Origin: Kibdelosporangium aridum
Lineage (GTDB): Bacteria; Actinomycetota; Actinomycetes; Mycobacteriales; Pseudonocardiaceae
Assembly (NCBI RefSeq): GCF_900176515.1
Contig: NZ_FWXV01000008.1
Location: 372,001 to 436,000, forward strand
DNA: 64,000 nucleotides
Direction of reading: 5' to 3'
The notes beneath the pieces were generated by a model. The model did no database searches. It saw nothing but the letters and a program-made list of their open reading frames with translations, and was not told the origin of the DNA. The position numbers and the translations under genes were made by a program. This document shows positions 8,407 through 17,473 of this stretch, in pieces; positions within the stretch are counted from its first letter, which is position 1, and every line of letters begins with the position of its first letter.

Positions 8407-10412
8407 CAGTCCTGCGTCCGCGCCCGGCGCCGGCCCGTCCGGCGCCGGGCGCGTCGTCCGCGCTCACCAGATCGCAGCGGCTGCTCGGGCGCGACTGGCG
8501 CCTCGCCGCGGTGTTCATCGGGCCGACGCTGTTGCTGGTCACAGGCCTGATCCTGTTCCCGATCATCAGCTCGATCTTCACCAGCGCCACGGAGCGCCAC
8601 GGCGCGGAGACGGTCTTCGTCGGGCTGGACAACTACGCCGACCTCATCGACGACGCCGTGTTCCACAAGGGCGTGCTCAACTCGTTCGTCTTCACCGCGT
8701 ACGCCGAGATCTTCAAAGTGACCCTCGGTCTCATCGCGGCGTTGATGCTGCACCACATGCGCCGCGGCCGGGCGATCGTCGCTGGGGTGATCCTGCTGCC
8801 GTGGGTGGTGCCGACGGTTGTCACGGCCTTCACCTGGCGGTCCTTGTTCGACCCGATCTTCGGCAGCGTCAACGTCCTGCTCACCGACTCCGGGATCGGA
8901 CCTGGCCTCGCCGCGATCGGGCTCGTCGACTCCTGGCCCGCGGAGTGGCTGTCCGATCCCGCGCTCGCGATGCCTGCGGTCATCCTGGTCAACGTCTGGA
9001 AGGGCATCCCGTTCTTCGCGGTGACGTTCCTCGCCGGGCTCAAGGCCATCGACAGTGGTCTCTACGAGGCGGCGATGGTGGACGGCGCCTCGCCGTGGCA
9101 GCGCTTCGTGCACATCACGTTGCCGGGGCTGCGCAACGTCATGATCGTGACGGTGCTGCTGTCGTCGATCTGGACGTTCAACAACTTCGACCTGATCTGG
9201 CTGATGACCCAGGGCGGACCAGGGGACGCCACCGCCCCGTACGTGATGGTGGCCTACTCGAAGGCGATCCAGCAGTTGCAGCTGGGCGCAGGCGCCGCAG
9301 TCACGCTGGTGATGCTGCCGATCATCGCCATCCTCGTGATGATCCTCGTGCGGATGATGCGACGCAGCGACCTGCCAGGCTCAGGCGACATGGGGCGCAG
9401 GCGGCTGACTCCCGCTCAGCGCAGGGCGCTGCCGTGGGTGATCGTCGTGGCCTCGGTGCTCGTGCTGGTCTGGGCGTCGCCGCACATCGTGTGGAAGGCC
9501 GCGCTCGTGCTGGGCGTGTTCGTGGTACTCGCGGCCGCCGTCGGACGGGTCGTCTCCGCGCTCGCCGCGCGGGGCAACCGGCTGGCCGCACGCCTGGTCG
9601 GCGGCACCGGCACGGGGATCGCGCTCATGGGTCTGCTGGGCTTCGTGCTCGCCCCGCTCTACTGGATGACGGTCACGGCCTTCAAGTCCGACGACCAGAT
9701 CGTCGCGCGCACCAACGACCTCTGGCCGACCCCGTGGACCACCGAGCAGTTCACCAACCTGTTCACGGGCAAGGCGTTCGGCACCTGGTACGGCAACACG
9801 ATCCTGGTGTCGGTGGCGTCCACCGTCATCGCCCTGATCTGCGCGGCGCTGGCCGGCTACGCGCTGGCACGGCTGAAGTTCCGCGGTTCGGAGAGCTTCA
9901 CGGTGACGATCCTGCTCACCTACGTGATGCCGGGCGCGCTGCTGTTCATCCCGCTGTACCAGATGATGAGCGGGATCGGGCTCAACGACTCGTTGTGGTC
10001 GCTCGTGCTCGCCTACCCCACGTTCACCCTGCCGTTCGCGACGTGGCTGCTCGTTGGCTACTTCAAGTCGATCCCGGCCGACCTCGAGGAGGCCGCGCTG
10101 GTCGATGGCTGCACGCGGTTCGGGGCGTTCATCCGGATCGTGCTGCCGCTGGCCAAGCCGGGCCTGCTCGCGGTCGCGCTGTTCACGCTGACCAACGCGT
10201 GGAACGAGTTCCTGTTCGCCTTCGTGTTCATCACCAAGGACAACTACAAGACGCTGCCCGTCGGCATGCAGTCGATGATCTTCGGTGACGTCGTGCCGCA
10301 GGGGCAGCTGGCCGCGGCCTCACTGCTGATCAGCATCCCGGTCGTGATCATGTACGCGTTCGGGCAGCGATTCCTGACCGAGGGCCTCACCGCGGGGGCC
10401 GTGAAGGGATAA
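8403..10412 (+). CDS. Fused double ABC transporter permease (MalF-like + MalG-like)
   Basis: One 669-residue polypeptide carries both inner-membrane permeases of a carbohydrate ABC importer. The first half (about 30-325) is MalF/UgpA-like, with an EAA loop at EAAMVDGASPWQRFVHITLP near residue 223. The second (about 400-669) is MalG/UgpE-like, with EEAALVDGCTRFGAFIRIVLP near residue 562. A hydrophobic linker with extra helices (residues ~335-400, WVIVVASVLVLVWAS and VLGVFVVLAAAVG) joins them. In most systems these are two genes. The GTG start overlaps the binding-protein stop by 4 bases, and the next gene follows after 2 bases, so the operon is tightly coupled. No ATPase gene is present; a shared MsiK-type ATPase elsewhere would be needed. 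Confidence 0.9.
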   Translation: MTVLRPRPAPARPAPGASSALTRSQRLLGRDWRLAAVFIGPTLLLVTGLILFPIISSIFTSATERHGAETVFVGLDNYADLIDDAVFHKGVLNSFVFTAYAEIFKVTLGLIAALMLHHMRRGRAIVAGVILLPWVVPTVVTAFTWRSLFDPIFGSVNVLLTDSGIGPGLAAIGLVDSWPAEWLSDPALAMPAVILVNVWKGIPFFAVTFLAGLKAIDSGLYEAAMVDGASPWQRFVHITLPGLRNVMIVTVLLSSIWTFNNFDLIWLMTQGGPGDATAPYVMVAYSKAIQQLQLGAGAAVTLVMLPIIAILVMILVRMMRRSDLPGSGDMGRRRLTPAQRRALPWVIVVASVLVLVWASPHIVWKAALVLGVFVVLAAAVGRVVSALAARGNRLAARLVGGTGTGIALMGLLGFVLAPLYWMTVTAFKSDDQIVARTNDLWPTPWTTEQFTNLFTGKAFGTWYGNTILVSVASTVIALICAALAGYALARLKFRGSESFTVTILLTYVMPGALLFIPLYQMMSGIGLNDSLWSLVLAYPTFTLPFATWLLVGYFKSIPADLEEAALVDGCTRFGAFIRIVLPLAKPGLLAVALFTLTNAWNEFLFAFVFITKDNYKTLPVGMQSMIFGDVVPQGQLAAASLLISIPVVIMYAFGQRFLTEGLTAGAVKG

Positions 10413-10414
10413 AC

Positions 10415-11695
10415 GTGCACAGCGAGACCCCGGCGATCACGGAGGAGTACGTCGCGACGGGATCCCGGCCGAGCAACCTGCGCATCACCGACCTGAGAGT
10501 GGCCAACCTGGCCGGTGTGCCGTTCCGCTCGTCGATCATCAGGATCGACACCAACCAGGGACTGGTCGGCTACGGGGAGGTGCGCGACCAGGCCAGCGCC
10601 ACCTACGCGCTGATGCTCAAGAGCCGGCTCGTCGGTGAGAACCCCTGCAACGTCGACAAGATCTTCCGCAAGATCAAGCAGTTCGGGTTCCACGGCCGCC
10701 AGGGCGGCGGGGTCTCCGGCGTCGAGATGGCGCTGATGGACCTTGCCGGCAAGGCGTACGGAGTGCCCGCCTACGCGCTGATCGGGGGTCGGTTTCGAGA
10801 CGAGATCCGTTGCTACGCGGACACACCGTCGCTGCCGGACCCGCACGCGATGGGCGCCCGGCTGCTGGAGCGCAAGCAGCGCGGGTTCACGATGCTGAAG
10901 ATGGACGTGGGCATCGACCTGCTGTGGGACGTGCCGGGGGCGCTGATCGCGCCGGCGGGTGCGCGCGCGGAGAAAACGACGATGCATCCGTTCACCGGCA
11001 TCCAGGTCACCGCGAAGGGCGTCGAACACCTGACGTCCTATGTGGACGTCGTGCGCTCCGTCGTCGGCTACGACATCGCGCTCGCCGCCGACCACTTCGG
11101 CCACATCGCCCTCGACTCCTGCATCCGGATCGGCCGCGCGCTGGAACCGTTCACGCTGGCGTGGATCGAGGACCTGATCCCGTGGCAGCTGACCGACCAG
11201 TGGCGCCAGCTCACCACGGCCGTCGCCGTCCCGACATGCACGGGGGAGGACATCTACCTGCTCGATGGCTTCCGGCCGTTGCTGGACGCCGGCGCCATCC
11301 GCGTCGTGCACCCCGACCCGGCGACGTCGGGCGGGATCGCGGAGACCAAGCGGCTCGGCGACTACGCGCAGGAGCGCGGGATCGCGATGGCGCTGCACCT
11401 GGCGGCGTCGCCGATCGCGACGATGGCGTGCGTGCACCTGGCCGCCGCCACGGAGAACTTCCTCGCACTCGAACACCACGCAGCCGACGTGGAGTTCTGG
11501 AGCGACCTCGTCACCGACCTGCCCCGCCCGCTGATCCAGAACGGCCACATCACGGTGCCGCACACGCCAGGACTGGGGTTCGGCGACATCGACGAGGAGT
11601 TGCTGCGCCGCCACCTGGACCCGCGCGATCCGGTGTTCTTCGCCGAGACGACGCACTGGGACGGGGAGTCGAGCCACGACCGGCTGTGGAGCTAG
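10415..11695 (+). CDS. Second enolase-superfamily acid-sugar dehydratase
   Basis: A 426-residue enolase-superfamily protein, GTG start, immediately behind the permease gene. Landmarks: capping-domain signature VGYGEVRDQAS, GVEMALMDLAGKAYGVP, the KMD motif in MLKMDVG, metal ligands in LAADHFGH (Asp, plus His), WIEDLIPW (Glu) and CTGEDIYL (Glu), and the general-base His in ALHLAASPIA. It is longer than the first dehydratase because of N- and C-terminal extensions and an insertion after KMDVG (~residues 170-200). The D-x-x-x-H / E / E / H pattern supports sugar-acid dehydration or epimerisation. Two different paralogues in one island may act on different epimers or on successive substrates. A strong hairpin follows the stop. 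Confidence 0.85.
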   Translation: MHSETPAITEEYVATGSRPSNLRITDLRVANLAGVPFRSSIIRIDTNQGLVGYGEVRDQASATYALMLKSRLVGENPCNVDKIFRKIKQFGFHGRQGGGVSGVEMALMDLAGKAYGVPAYALIGGRFRDEIRCYADTPSLPDPHAMGARLLERKQRGFTMLKMDVGIDLLWDVPGALIAPAGARAEKTTMHPFTGIQVTAKGVEHLTSYVDVVRSVVGYDIALAADHFGHIALDSCIRIGRALEPFTLAWIEDLIPWQLTDQWRQLTTAVAVPTCTGEDIYLLDGFRPLLDAGAIRVVHPDPATSGGIAETKRLGDYAQERGIAMALHLAASPIATMACVHLAAATENFLALEHHAADVEFWSDLVTDLPRPLIQNGHITVPHTPGLGFGDIDEELLRRHLDPRDPVFFAETTHWDGESSHDRLWS

Positions 11696-11742
11696 GTCGC
11701 GTTTCGAAGTCCTGTTCGCGGACGGGGCTTTGAGACGCGACC
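11695..11742. terminator. Strong bidirectional terminator hairpin
   Basis: Two 15-nt arms (11695-11709 and 11728-11742) pair completely if two G-U pairs are allowed (GGTCGCGTTTCGAAG with CTTTGAGACGCGACC), around an 18-nt loop. It separates the convergent ends of the acid-sugar operon and the RraA-like gene. Confidence 0.75.
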
Positions 11743-11754
11743 CAAGAGCGCCCG

Positions 11755-12495
11755 TCAGGCCGGGCCCTGTTCGGCGCGCCACCGCTCGTACTCGGGCCGG
11801 GCCTCGTCCGACAGCGGGTAATACAGCCGCATGTCGCCGCCCTCGGCCAGCCGGATCCGGGAGAACTCCTCCCATTCCGCGTGTTCCTGAGCGACAGCCA
11901 GCAGAGTAGGTGCGAGCTTGATCGGCACCACGACCGCTCCGTCGTCGTCGGCGACGACGATGTCGCCCGGCTCGACGAGCGTGCCACCGCACGCCACCGG
12001 CACGTTGACGGCGGTCGGGACGATGTCGGTCTGGGTGTGGAAGTTCGGCGTGGCGCCCCGGATCCACAGCCCGAGGCCGAGCTGCTTGGCCTGGCCGATG
12101 TCGCGCAGGCACCCGTCGATCACCACGCCGGCGCCGCCGCGGCCCTTGAAGTAGGTCAGCATCATTTCGCCGAACACGCCGCTGCGCATGTCGCCGCGTG
12201 CGTCGACGACGATCATGTCGCCTGGCTGGGTGTGGTACATGACGTGCCGGTGCAGCTGCTTCTCCGGCTCGGCGTACTCGTCGACGGGGTAGAGGTCCTC
12301 CCGCTTCGGCAGGAACTGCAGCGTCAGCGCCGGGCCGGCCACACGCACGCCGGGGGTCACCGAAACCGGGCCTTGGATGAACGCGCTGCGGATGCCCATG
12401 CGGCTGAGTTCGGCGCTGGCCGTCGCGCTGCCGATGGCCGCGAGGGCGGCACTGAGCTCGGCAGGCGGGCGAACGATGTCGTGCGTCTCGACCAC
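11755..12495 (-). CDS. RraA-like / HMG-CHA-aldolase-family protein
   Basis: A 246-residue RraA-fold protein. The GTG at 12495 is favoured because GAGGGAG lies 8 nt upstream; the same frame is open to a TTG at 12561 with no RBS. Motifs: RPPAELSAALAAIG, PGVRVAGPALTLQF, QPGDMIVVDARGD, FGEMMLTYFKGRGGAGVVID, GCLRD (metal/substrate Asp-Arg pair) and EPGDIVVADDDGAVVVP. Family members are metal-dependent aldolases acting on 4-hydroxy-4-methyl-2-oxoglutarate or related keto acids, or RNase E inhibitors. Beside sugar-acid dehydratases, a retro-aldol step on a 2-keto acid is the better guess. It is converging with that operon, so it is separately transcribed. Confidence 0.85.
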   Translation of the reverse strand: MVETHDIVRPPAELSAALAAIGSATASAELSRMGIRSAFIQGPVSVTPGVRVAGPALTLQFLPKREDLYPVDEYAEPEKQLHRHVMYHTQPGDMIVVDARGDMRSGVFGEMMLTYFKGRGGAGVVIDGCLRDIGQAKQLGLGLWIRGATPNFHTQTDIVPTAVNVPVACGGTLVEPGDIVVADDDGAVVVPIKLAPTLLAVAQEHAEWEEFSRIRLAEGGDMRLYYPLSDEARPEYERWRAEQGPA

Positions 12496-12655
12496 GTCGG
12501 TAGCTCCCTCGGGTCCGCGCTGACCGAAACTATCGGAGAGTTTCGATGAGATTTCGATCAAGCGTAGTCCGGCGAACCCACCTTTGGGACGTCAGGCGGG
12601 ATGGCGGCGCGGTGCTGCTCCGCTCGACGGTCAGGGCCGACAAGGTAAGCGCGCT

Positions 12656-13627
12656 CTAGCGACCACTCATTGTGGTGAGCCAGTCTCCGACGACCGCGGC
12701 GTAAGCGTCCGGCACCTCCATTGGCGGGAGATGGCCGACCGTTTCGATGACGTGCAGGTGCCAGTCGGGCCGCAATCCGAGGACGTGGTCGATCACCGTG
12801 CGGTCGATCAGTGGATCCTGGTCTCCCCACACCAGCAGTGTGGGTGCGGGCAGCCGGCGGATTGCTTCCAGTGCACGATGCTGGTCTATGAACATGTGGG
12901 AGAACACTGACGCCAACGCCGTGATGCCAGCGCCGATCCACTGCGGCTGCGACCGCAGCCGCCCGAGCTGGTCGCTGAGTAGGCTGAGGAGCTCAGGTGA
13001 GAGCCGGGAGCGGTCACCGCCTGAGAGATCCCAGCGATCCTGTGGTTCAGCCAGGTTCCGTTGCTTCAGCTCCATCACCTTCGCGCCGCCGATGCGCAGC
13101 AGGCCTCGTGCCAGTGGCGTGCCGAGCAGGACCGCGATCCGCCCGAGGGTCTGCCAGCCCAGCCGTTGCCGGGTGCTCAACGGGAAGGGCAGCGAGGAGT
13201 TCACGAGCACGAGCCGCTCGACGCGTTCGGGTGCGAGATCGGCGAAGAGCATCGACACCAGCCCTCCGAACGACCAGCCGTGCACGACCACCCGGTCGAG
13301 ACCCAGGATGGAAGTCAGGGCGCGGAGGAACCGGGCACTGATCTCCGCGCGCGGCGCCGAGCGGTGTGGCGAGGCGGAGTCGCCGATCACCGAACCCGGC
13401 AGGTCTGGGGCGACGACGGGGCCGTACGCGGTCAATGGGCCGATGGCGTCCAACCACATCGTCGCACCTGCGGCCATCGGGTGGATCAGCAGTTGCGTTG
13501 GCGCGTTGGAGGCCGTGGTGCGCGCGTCCGCCCGCAGCAGGTGCACGCGCGTGCCGTGCACGTCGACCACGTCGCTGCGGATTCCCGCCCAGCGGGGGCG
13601 CCGCTCGCCCCAGTCCGCGAGCTGCAT
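12656..13627 (-). CDS. Alpha/beta hydrolase
   Basis: A 323-residue alpha/beta-hydrolase-fold protein. The start is the ATG at 13627, behind GGAGGT that overlaps the end of the TetR gene; the longer frame upstream is antisense noise. Motifs: nucleophile elbow GWSFGG (Ser) in VVVHGWSFGGLVSM, oxyanion region LLIHPMAAGATMW, acid region LLVWGDQDPLI and the catalytic His in TVGHLPPME. The substrate is unknown. It sits 4 nt downstream of the TetR gene and is almost certainly co-transcribed, so the regulator probably senses a substrate or product of this hydrolase, for example an antibiotic-like ester or signalling lactone. Confidence 0.87.
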   Translation of the reverse strand: MQLADWGERRPRWAGIRSDVVDVHGTRVHLLRADARTTASNAPTQLLIHPMAAGATMWLDAIGPLTAYGPVVAPDLPGSVIGDSASPHRSAPRAEISARFLRALTSILGLDRVVVHGWSFGGLVSMLFADLAPERVERLVLVNSSLPFPLSTRQRLGWQTLGRIAVLLGTPLARGLLRIGGAKVMELKQRNLAEPQDRWDLSGGDRSRLSPELLSLLSDQLGRLRSQPQWIGAGITALASVFSHMFIDQHRALEAIRRLPAPTLLVWGDQDPLIDRTVIDHVLGLRPDWHLHVIETVGHLPPMEVPDAYAAVVGDWLTTMSGR

Positions 13628-13631
13628 CGGC

Positions 13632-14267
13632 CTACCTCCCGGAATCTGGCTGCACGCCTGCGACAGCGCGGCGGATAGCTGTGCGTGCGGCGTCCAGGGC
13701 CTGTTTGTCGGTGCAGCCCGCGGTGAGAGCAGCGGCGACCGTCGCGCTGATCGTCCCGAGCGCGGCCCCCACCAGCGCATACGCGGTGACCCGGTCGAGC
13801 GTCGCCGGATACGCGTCGGTGAGCGCCCCAGCGAGCCGGTCCAGCCGCGCGTTCGAACGGGCGATCGCCGCCTTCGGCGAAGTGATCGGAAGATCCACCG
13901 CGGCGCCCGTCATGCCGGGGACGAGGCCCATCGTCCAGCTGTCGGTGAGCATGTCTTCGACCGCACGGGCCAAGGCCTCGGGTGCGGGCACCTCGGCCGC
14001 GTACGTGCGGATGGCCCGGACGGCGGCTTCGACACGTTCGGCGGTGTTGTCGTGCAGCACGTCCTCTTTGCTGGCGAAGTAGCTGAAGAACGTGCGGGGC
14101 GACACGCCAGCGGCCTCGGCGATCTGAGCGACTGTCGTCGCCTCGTAGCCCTGCTGATCGAACAGCCGGCCGGCCTCGTCGATGAGGGCCTGGCGGGTGC
14201 GCTGCTTCTTCCGCTCGCGATGTGTCGACCTGGCCTCCACACCCCGCAGATTACTGCATACGTGCAT
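13632..14267 (-). CDS. TetR-family transcriptional regulator
   Basis: A 211-residue TetR regulator. Residues ~20-70 are the DNA-binding domain (RTRQALIDEAGRLFDQQGYE, TVAQIAEAAGVSPRTFFSYF, SKEDVL), followed by an all-helical ligand domain. The ATG at 14267 lacks an RBS and directly follows a TGCA-rich repeat block, so translation may be leaderless; a GTG at 14240 is the alternative. It heads an operon with the downstream alpha/beta hydrolase. Confidence 0.88.
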   Translation of the reverse strand: MHVCSNLRGVEARSTHRERKKQRTRQALIDEAGRLFDQQGYEATTVAQIAEAAGVSPRTFFSYFASKEDVLHDNTAERVEAAVRAIRTYAAEVPAPEALARAVEDMLTDSWTMGLVPGMTGAAVDLPITSPKAAIARSNARLDRLAGALTDAYPATLDRVTAYALVGAALGTISATVAAALTAGCTDKQALDAARTAIRRAVAGVQPDSGR

Positions 14268-14289
14268 TTTTGCAACAGTGCAAATTTGC
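14255..14289. promoter_or_regulatory. TGCA-rich repeats, probable TetR operator
   Basis: Within 35 bp around the TetR start there are four TGCA/TTGCA elements. The best is the inverted repeat TTGCA-ACAG-TGCAA (14270-14283), directly next to TGCA-TACG-TGCA. Position and symmetry fit an autoregulatory operator. Confidence 0.5.
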
Positions 14290-14361
14290 GTTGGTGTGCA
14301 GTGAACTGGTCGGTGGGCCCGGCCGATGCAGCGACCGCCGAACTCGGCGAAACAATCTCGA

Positions 14362-15213
14362 CTAGTGGGTGATGTCCATGCGTTGTGTGCCGATGACCGA
14401 CAGCAGCCGTAGCGCCTCTTCGGAGGGCGAGCCCGGCGTGGCGGTGTAGATCACGACCTGCTGGTCGCGGTCGGTGATGTCGAGGACGTCGCAGTTGACG
14501 GTGACCGGGCCGACCAGTGGATGCTGGAAGGTCTTGCACAGGGTGGGCTCCGCGGACACCTCGTGGGACTCCCAGAGACGGGTGAACTCTTCGCTTCCGT
14601 CGAGGAGTTCGGCCACCAGTTCGGCTACTTCTGGATCGTCGGGGTAGCGGGCGGCGGCGGCGCGCAGGCGCAGCGTGGAGGTGCGGGCGAACGCTTCCAC
14701 ATCCGACACCCCGTACAGCCGTTGCCCCTGTGTGAGCGGCCCGAGAAAGACACGGCGCACGAGGTTGCGGTCGCGCCGCGGCAAGGCGGAGAAGTCCTCC
14801 ATCAGGGCTGCGGCCAGATCGTTCCAGGCGAGGACCTCGAACGTCGCGGAGGTCACGGTCGCCGCGGCGTGCGGCAGGCGGTGCAGCAGGTCGAGGATGC
14901 TCGGCCGTACCTCACGCGAGGGCCCGGCCGACGGCAGCGGCGGTGCACCGGCCAGGTGGTGGAGGTGGTCACGTTCGGCGTCTGACAGGCGCAAGGCCCG
15001 AGCCAGGCCGGCCAGCACCTCGTGCGACGGGTGCGGCCCCCGTGCTTGCTCCAGCCGCGTGTAGTACTCGGTCGAGATGAACGCCAGCCGCGCCACCTCC
15101 TCGCGGCGCAGGCCCGGGGTGCGGCGGCGTGGGCCGGCGGGCAGCCCGACCTCGGCAGGACTGATCCGCTCGCGTCGGCTGCGCAGGAAATGGGCCAGTT
15201 CTCGTCGATCCAC
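14362..15213 (-). CDS. XRE-family regulator with MmyB-like ligand domain
   Basis: A 283-residue regulator, GTG start. Residues ~1-75 are an XRE helix-turn-helix (LAHFLRSRRERISP, TPGLRREEVARLAFIST, YYTRLEQARGPHPS). The remainder is the MmyB-like PAS-related domain (VLAWNDLAAALM, FLGPLTQGQRLY, EEFTRLWESHEV, HPLVGPVTVNCDVLD, QVVIYTATPGSPSEEALRLL). Members of this large actinobacterial group are typically divergent from a short-chain dehydrogenase and are thought to repress it, possibly sensing a lipid. Exactly that arrangement is present: an SDR gene lies 86 bp away on the other strand, with an imperfect palindrome in the gap. Confidence 0.9.
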   Translation of the reverse strand: MDRRELAHFLRSRRERISPAEVGLPAGPRRRTPGLRREEVARLAFISTEYYTRLEQARGPHPSHEVLAGLARALRLSDAERDHLHHLAGAPPLPSAGPSREVRPSILDLLHRLPHAAATVTSATFEVLAWNDLAAALMEDFSALPRRDRNLVRRVFLGPLTQGQRLYGVSDVEAFARTSTLRLRAAAARYPDDPEVAELVAELLDGSEEFTRLWESHEVSAEPTLCKTFQHPLVGPVTVNCDVLDITDRDQQVVIYTATPGSPSEEALRLLSVIGTQRMDITH

Positions 15214-15245
15214 CTTCCCAGTGTGTACCGGCGTCAGCGGCCCAG

Positions 15246-15266
15246 CCAGGTACCGCCGGTGCCTGG
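15246..15266. promoter_or_regulatory. Imperfect palindrome between XRE regulator and SDR
   Basis: CCAGGTACC-GCC-GGTGCCTGG has 8 of 9 arm positions paired and lies centrally in the divergent intergenic region. It is a candidate operator for the MmyB-like regulator. Confidence 0.4.
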
Positions 15267-15299
15267 ATCCGCGCGGCGGACCGGCCCAGGCTCGATGGC

Positions 15300-16082
15300 A
15301 TGGACAACACAGCTACCACCAGTCAAGGCTTGTTGGCCGGCAAGGTCGCCTTCATCACCGGTGCCGGGCGCGGCATCGGCGCCGCCGCAGCCCGCCTGTT
15401 CGCCCGCGAGGGAGCCCGCGTGCTTCTCGCCGCCCGGACCGAAGCTCAATTGAAGGCGGTGACCGAGGAGATCCAGGCCGCAGGCGGCACCGCGGAGTAC
15501 GTGGTGTGCGACCTGGCCGACGCGGCGAGCGTGCGCGCCGCCGTGGACCACACCGTGGCGGTGTACGGCCGGCTCGACATCGCCTTCAACAACGGCGCGA
15601 CGATCCAGCGGCCCGGCCCGATGGACCAGATGCCGGAGACCGAGTTCGACCACATCTACGACGTGAACCTCAAAGGCGTCTGGCTGGCCATGGTCGCCGA
15701 GGTCGCGGCGATCCGGGCTACCGCCGGGACGGGCGCCATCGTCAACAACTCATCCGTCGGCAGCCTGATGGGCAATCCCGAACTGCCCGCCTATGGTGCG
15801 ATGAAACGGGCGGTCAACAGCCTCACCGAGTCGGCCGCTGTCACGTACGGCCCGGACGGCATCCGCGTCAACGCCATCGCACCCGGCCACACGGCGACCG
15901 AGATGATCCGCACCTGGGAAGAGGATTCACCTGGTCTGCGGGAGCGACTCACGGCGCACACCCCGCTAGGTCGCGCGGCCGACCCGGAGGAGATCGCGCA
16001 GGCCGCCGCCTGGCTGCTCAGCGACCGGTCCTCCTTCGTGACCGGCACAGTCCTGCGGGTCGACGGCGGCGCGCGAGCCTGA
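15300..16082 (+). CDS. SDR-family NAD(P)-dependent oxidoreductase
   Basis: A 260-residue classical short-chain dehydrogenase. Cofactor motif TGAGRGIG (residues ~19-26), NNGATI replacing NNAG, catalytic Ser in NNSSVGS, and YGAMK as the YxxxK pair; C-terminal signature GTVLRVDGGAR. It oxidises or reduces an unknown alcohol/ketone in the cytosol. It is divergent from the MmyB-like regulator, a conserved pairing in actinobacteria in which the SDR is the regulator's main target. Confidence 0.92.
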   Translation: MDNTATTSQGLLAGKVAFITGAGRGIGAAAARLFAREGARVLLAARTEAQLKAVTEEIQAAGGTAEYVVCDLADAASVRAAVDHTVAVYGRLDIAFNNGATIQRPGPMDQMPETEFDHIYDVNLKGVWLAMVAEVAAIRATAGTGAIVNNSSVGSLMGNPELPAYGAMKRAVNSLTESAAVTYGPDGIRVNAIAPGHTATEMIRTWEEDSPGLRERLTAHTPLGRAADPEEIAQAAAWLLSDRSSFVTGTVLRVDGGARA

Positions 16083-16132
16083 GCCGGGAGCCGTCGCCGA
16101 GGACTGCGGCTCTTGCGTTGCTGACCCCGCGC

Positions 16133-17329
16133 TCAGCTTGTTCCGTTGAGCAGGGCGCGGGCGCGTAAGGCGGCTTCCGTTTCGAAGCGGAAGTCCGGGT
16201 CGTTCAACCGATCGCCGAACAGTTGGGTGAGCTGGTGCATGCGGTAGCGGACGGTCTGCGGGTGGATTCCCAGGAGTGTCGCGACTTCCGGGGCGCTGCG
16301 GCCGGTCGAGGTCAGCCAGGCGAGCAGCGTCGACTCCAGCCGTTCGCGCTGCATCGGAGTCATGTCCTTGAATGCCTGCATAGTCCGGTCGCTGACCTGT
16401 TGGGCGAGGCGTTCGTCGTTGAGCAGGAGCAAGTCCGACAGGTGTTCGGTGCAGTAGATCAACGGTTTGCGGGGAATGGCGCCGTTGTGGACCAGTTGCA
16501 GGGTCTGCCGCGCCCATAAAAGCGAGTAGCGGACATCCGCGATCGGAACGGTAAGACCGACAACGGCGGTCCTCTCGCGCAGCACGCGGCGCAGAGTTGT
16601 CTCATGCCTCTGCGCGTCGGGTTCGGGCACCAGCAGATACGGCTCGGTGTCGTCCATCGACGCCAAGATCGTATGCGGGAGCGTGGGTAATTCCCCGGGG
16701 GCCTCGTCGATCGCCACACAGGCTGCTGTGCCGGGCAGCGACCACTTCGCGTGCCGGGCGAGATCCTCCACTGTCGTCCACGAAACCGGTGCGGCGGACA
16801 TCAGTTGTGCCAGGAGGCGTTCACGGCTGCGTTGCCACGTGGTGGCCGCTGCTGCCTGTGCGTCCGCGTAGCCCTTCACCGACTCGGCAGCGATGTCGTT
16901 GATGTGGGTGAAGACTGCCTCGGCAAGGATTCCGGTGACATCGGCCGAGAATCCCGCGCGCCTGGCCACGTTCGCGTACTGGCGCCATGCGACGCGCGCA
17001 CCGACCCGGTAGGCCGCCTGCAACGCGTCGAGGCTGCGGCCCTCGTACCACTCGCCCCGCCCCAACCGCCGGTAGATCTTGGCATTGTGCTCCTGTGGCG
17101 AGTCCGGATTGTCGATCAGCTCCACGAACTGCCGCAATGCCTGTTCGACGCCCAGTCGCAGGCCGACGCCGAACGCTCCCTCCAACGGACGGTTGTAGGC
17201 AGGCACCTCGCTGCGGATCGTGTCGATCATTTCCGCGGCCACCCGGGGTATCTCCGGTCGCAGCCAGGACGCGACCGACGCCGGTAGCGCCTCCCATGGC
17301 AAATTGTCACCCTGCGCAGGGTCCGGCAT
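16133..17329 (-). CDS. PucR/CdaR-type helix-turn-helix regulator
   Basis: A 398-residue regulator when started at the ATG at 17329 (AAAGGG upstream); the frame is open to an ATG at 17389. The N-terminal two thirds is helical and resembles the sensory region of actinobacterial PucR proteins (EGRSLDALQAAYRVGARVAWRQY near the middle). A GGDEF-like central part follows. The C-terminal ~70 residues carry the PucR helix-turn-helix (LLAWLTSTGRSAPEVATLL, GIHPQTVRYRMHQLTQLFG). Target genes are unknown. A near-perfect palindrome about 150 bp upstream may be its operator. A second PucR-like gene of the same architecture occurs at 34988. Confidence 0.85.
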   Translation of the reverse strand: MPDPAQGDNLPWEALPASVASWLRPEIPRVAAEMIDTIRSEVPAYNRPLEGAFGVGLRLGVEQALRQFVELIDNPDSPQEHNAKIYRRLGRGEWYEGRSLDALQAAYRVGARVAWRQYANVARRAGFSADVTGILAEAVFTHINDIAAESVKGYADAQAAAATTWQRSRERLLAQLMSAAPVSWTTVEDLARHAKWSLPGTAACVAIDEAPGELPTLPHTILASMDDTEPYLLVPEPDAQRHETTLRRVLRERTAVVGLTVPIADVRYSLLWARQTLQLVHNGAIPRKPLIYCTEHLSDLLLLNDERLAQQVSDRTMQAFKDMTPMQRERLESTLLAWLTSTGRSAPEVATLLGIHPQTVRYRMHQLTQLFGDRLNDPDFRFETEAALRARALLNGTS

Positions 17330-17473
17330 CCGTCGCGCCCTTTCTCGGTCAGCCTCCCAAGCGCCTGGACATTCATCAATAGCACACATGGCGGCGTGAA
17401 TCAGCTGCCATTCGCCGTAAGCCGCACTGGGCGGAAATATTTGCCGCGTCCGGACTGGCCGACGGGCCGAGCG

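Noticed and set aside
8348..10288. Long plus-strand open frame overlapping the permease in another frame
   Set aside because: Composition is Arg/Ala/His-rich nonsense typical of GC-rich shadow frames; the real gene is the permease in the adjacent frame.
10244..12112. 622-codon minus-strand frame across the second dehydratase
   Set aside because: It runs antisense to a well-supported enzyme and through its strong terminator; no recognisable motif.
16083..16132. Weak GAGCCG/CGGCTC hairpin between SDR and PucR genes
   Set aside because: Six-bp stem with a long loop; too weak to call a terminator.
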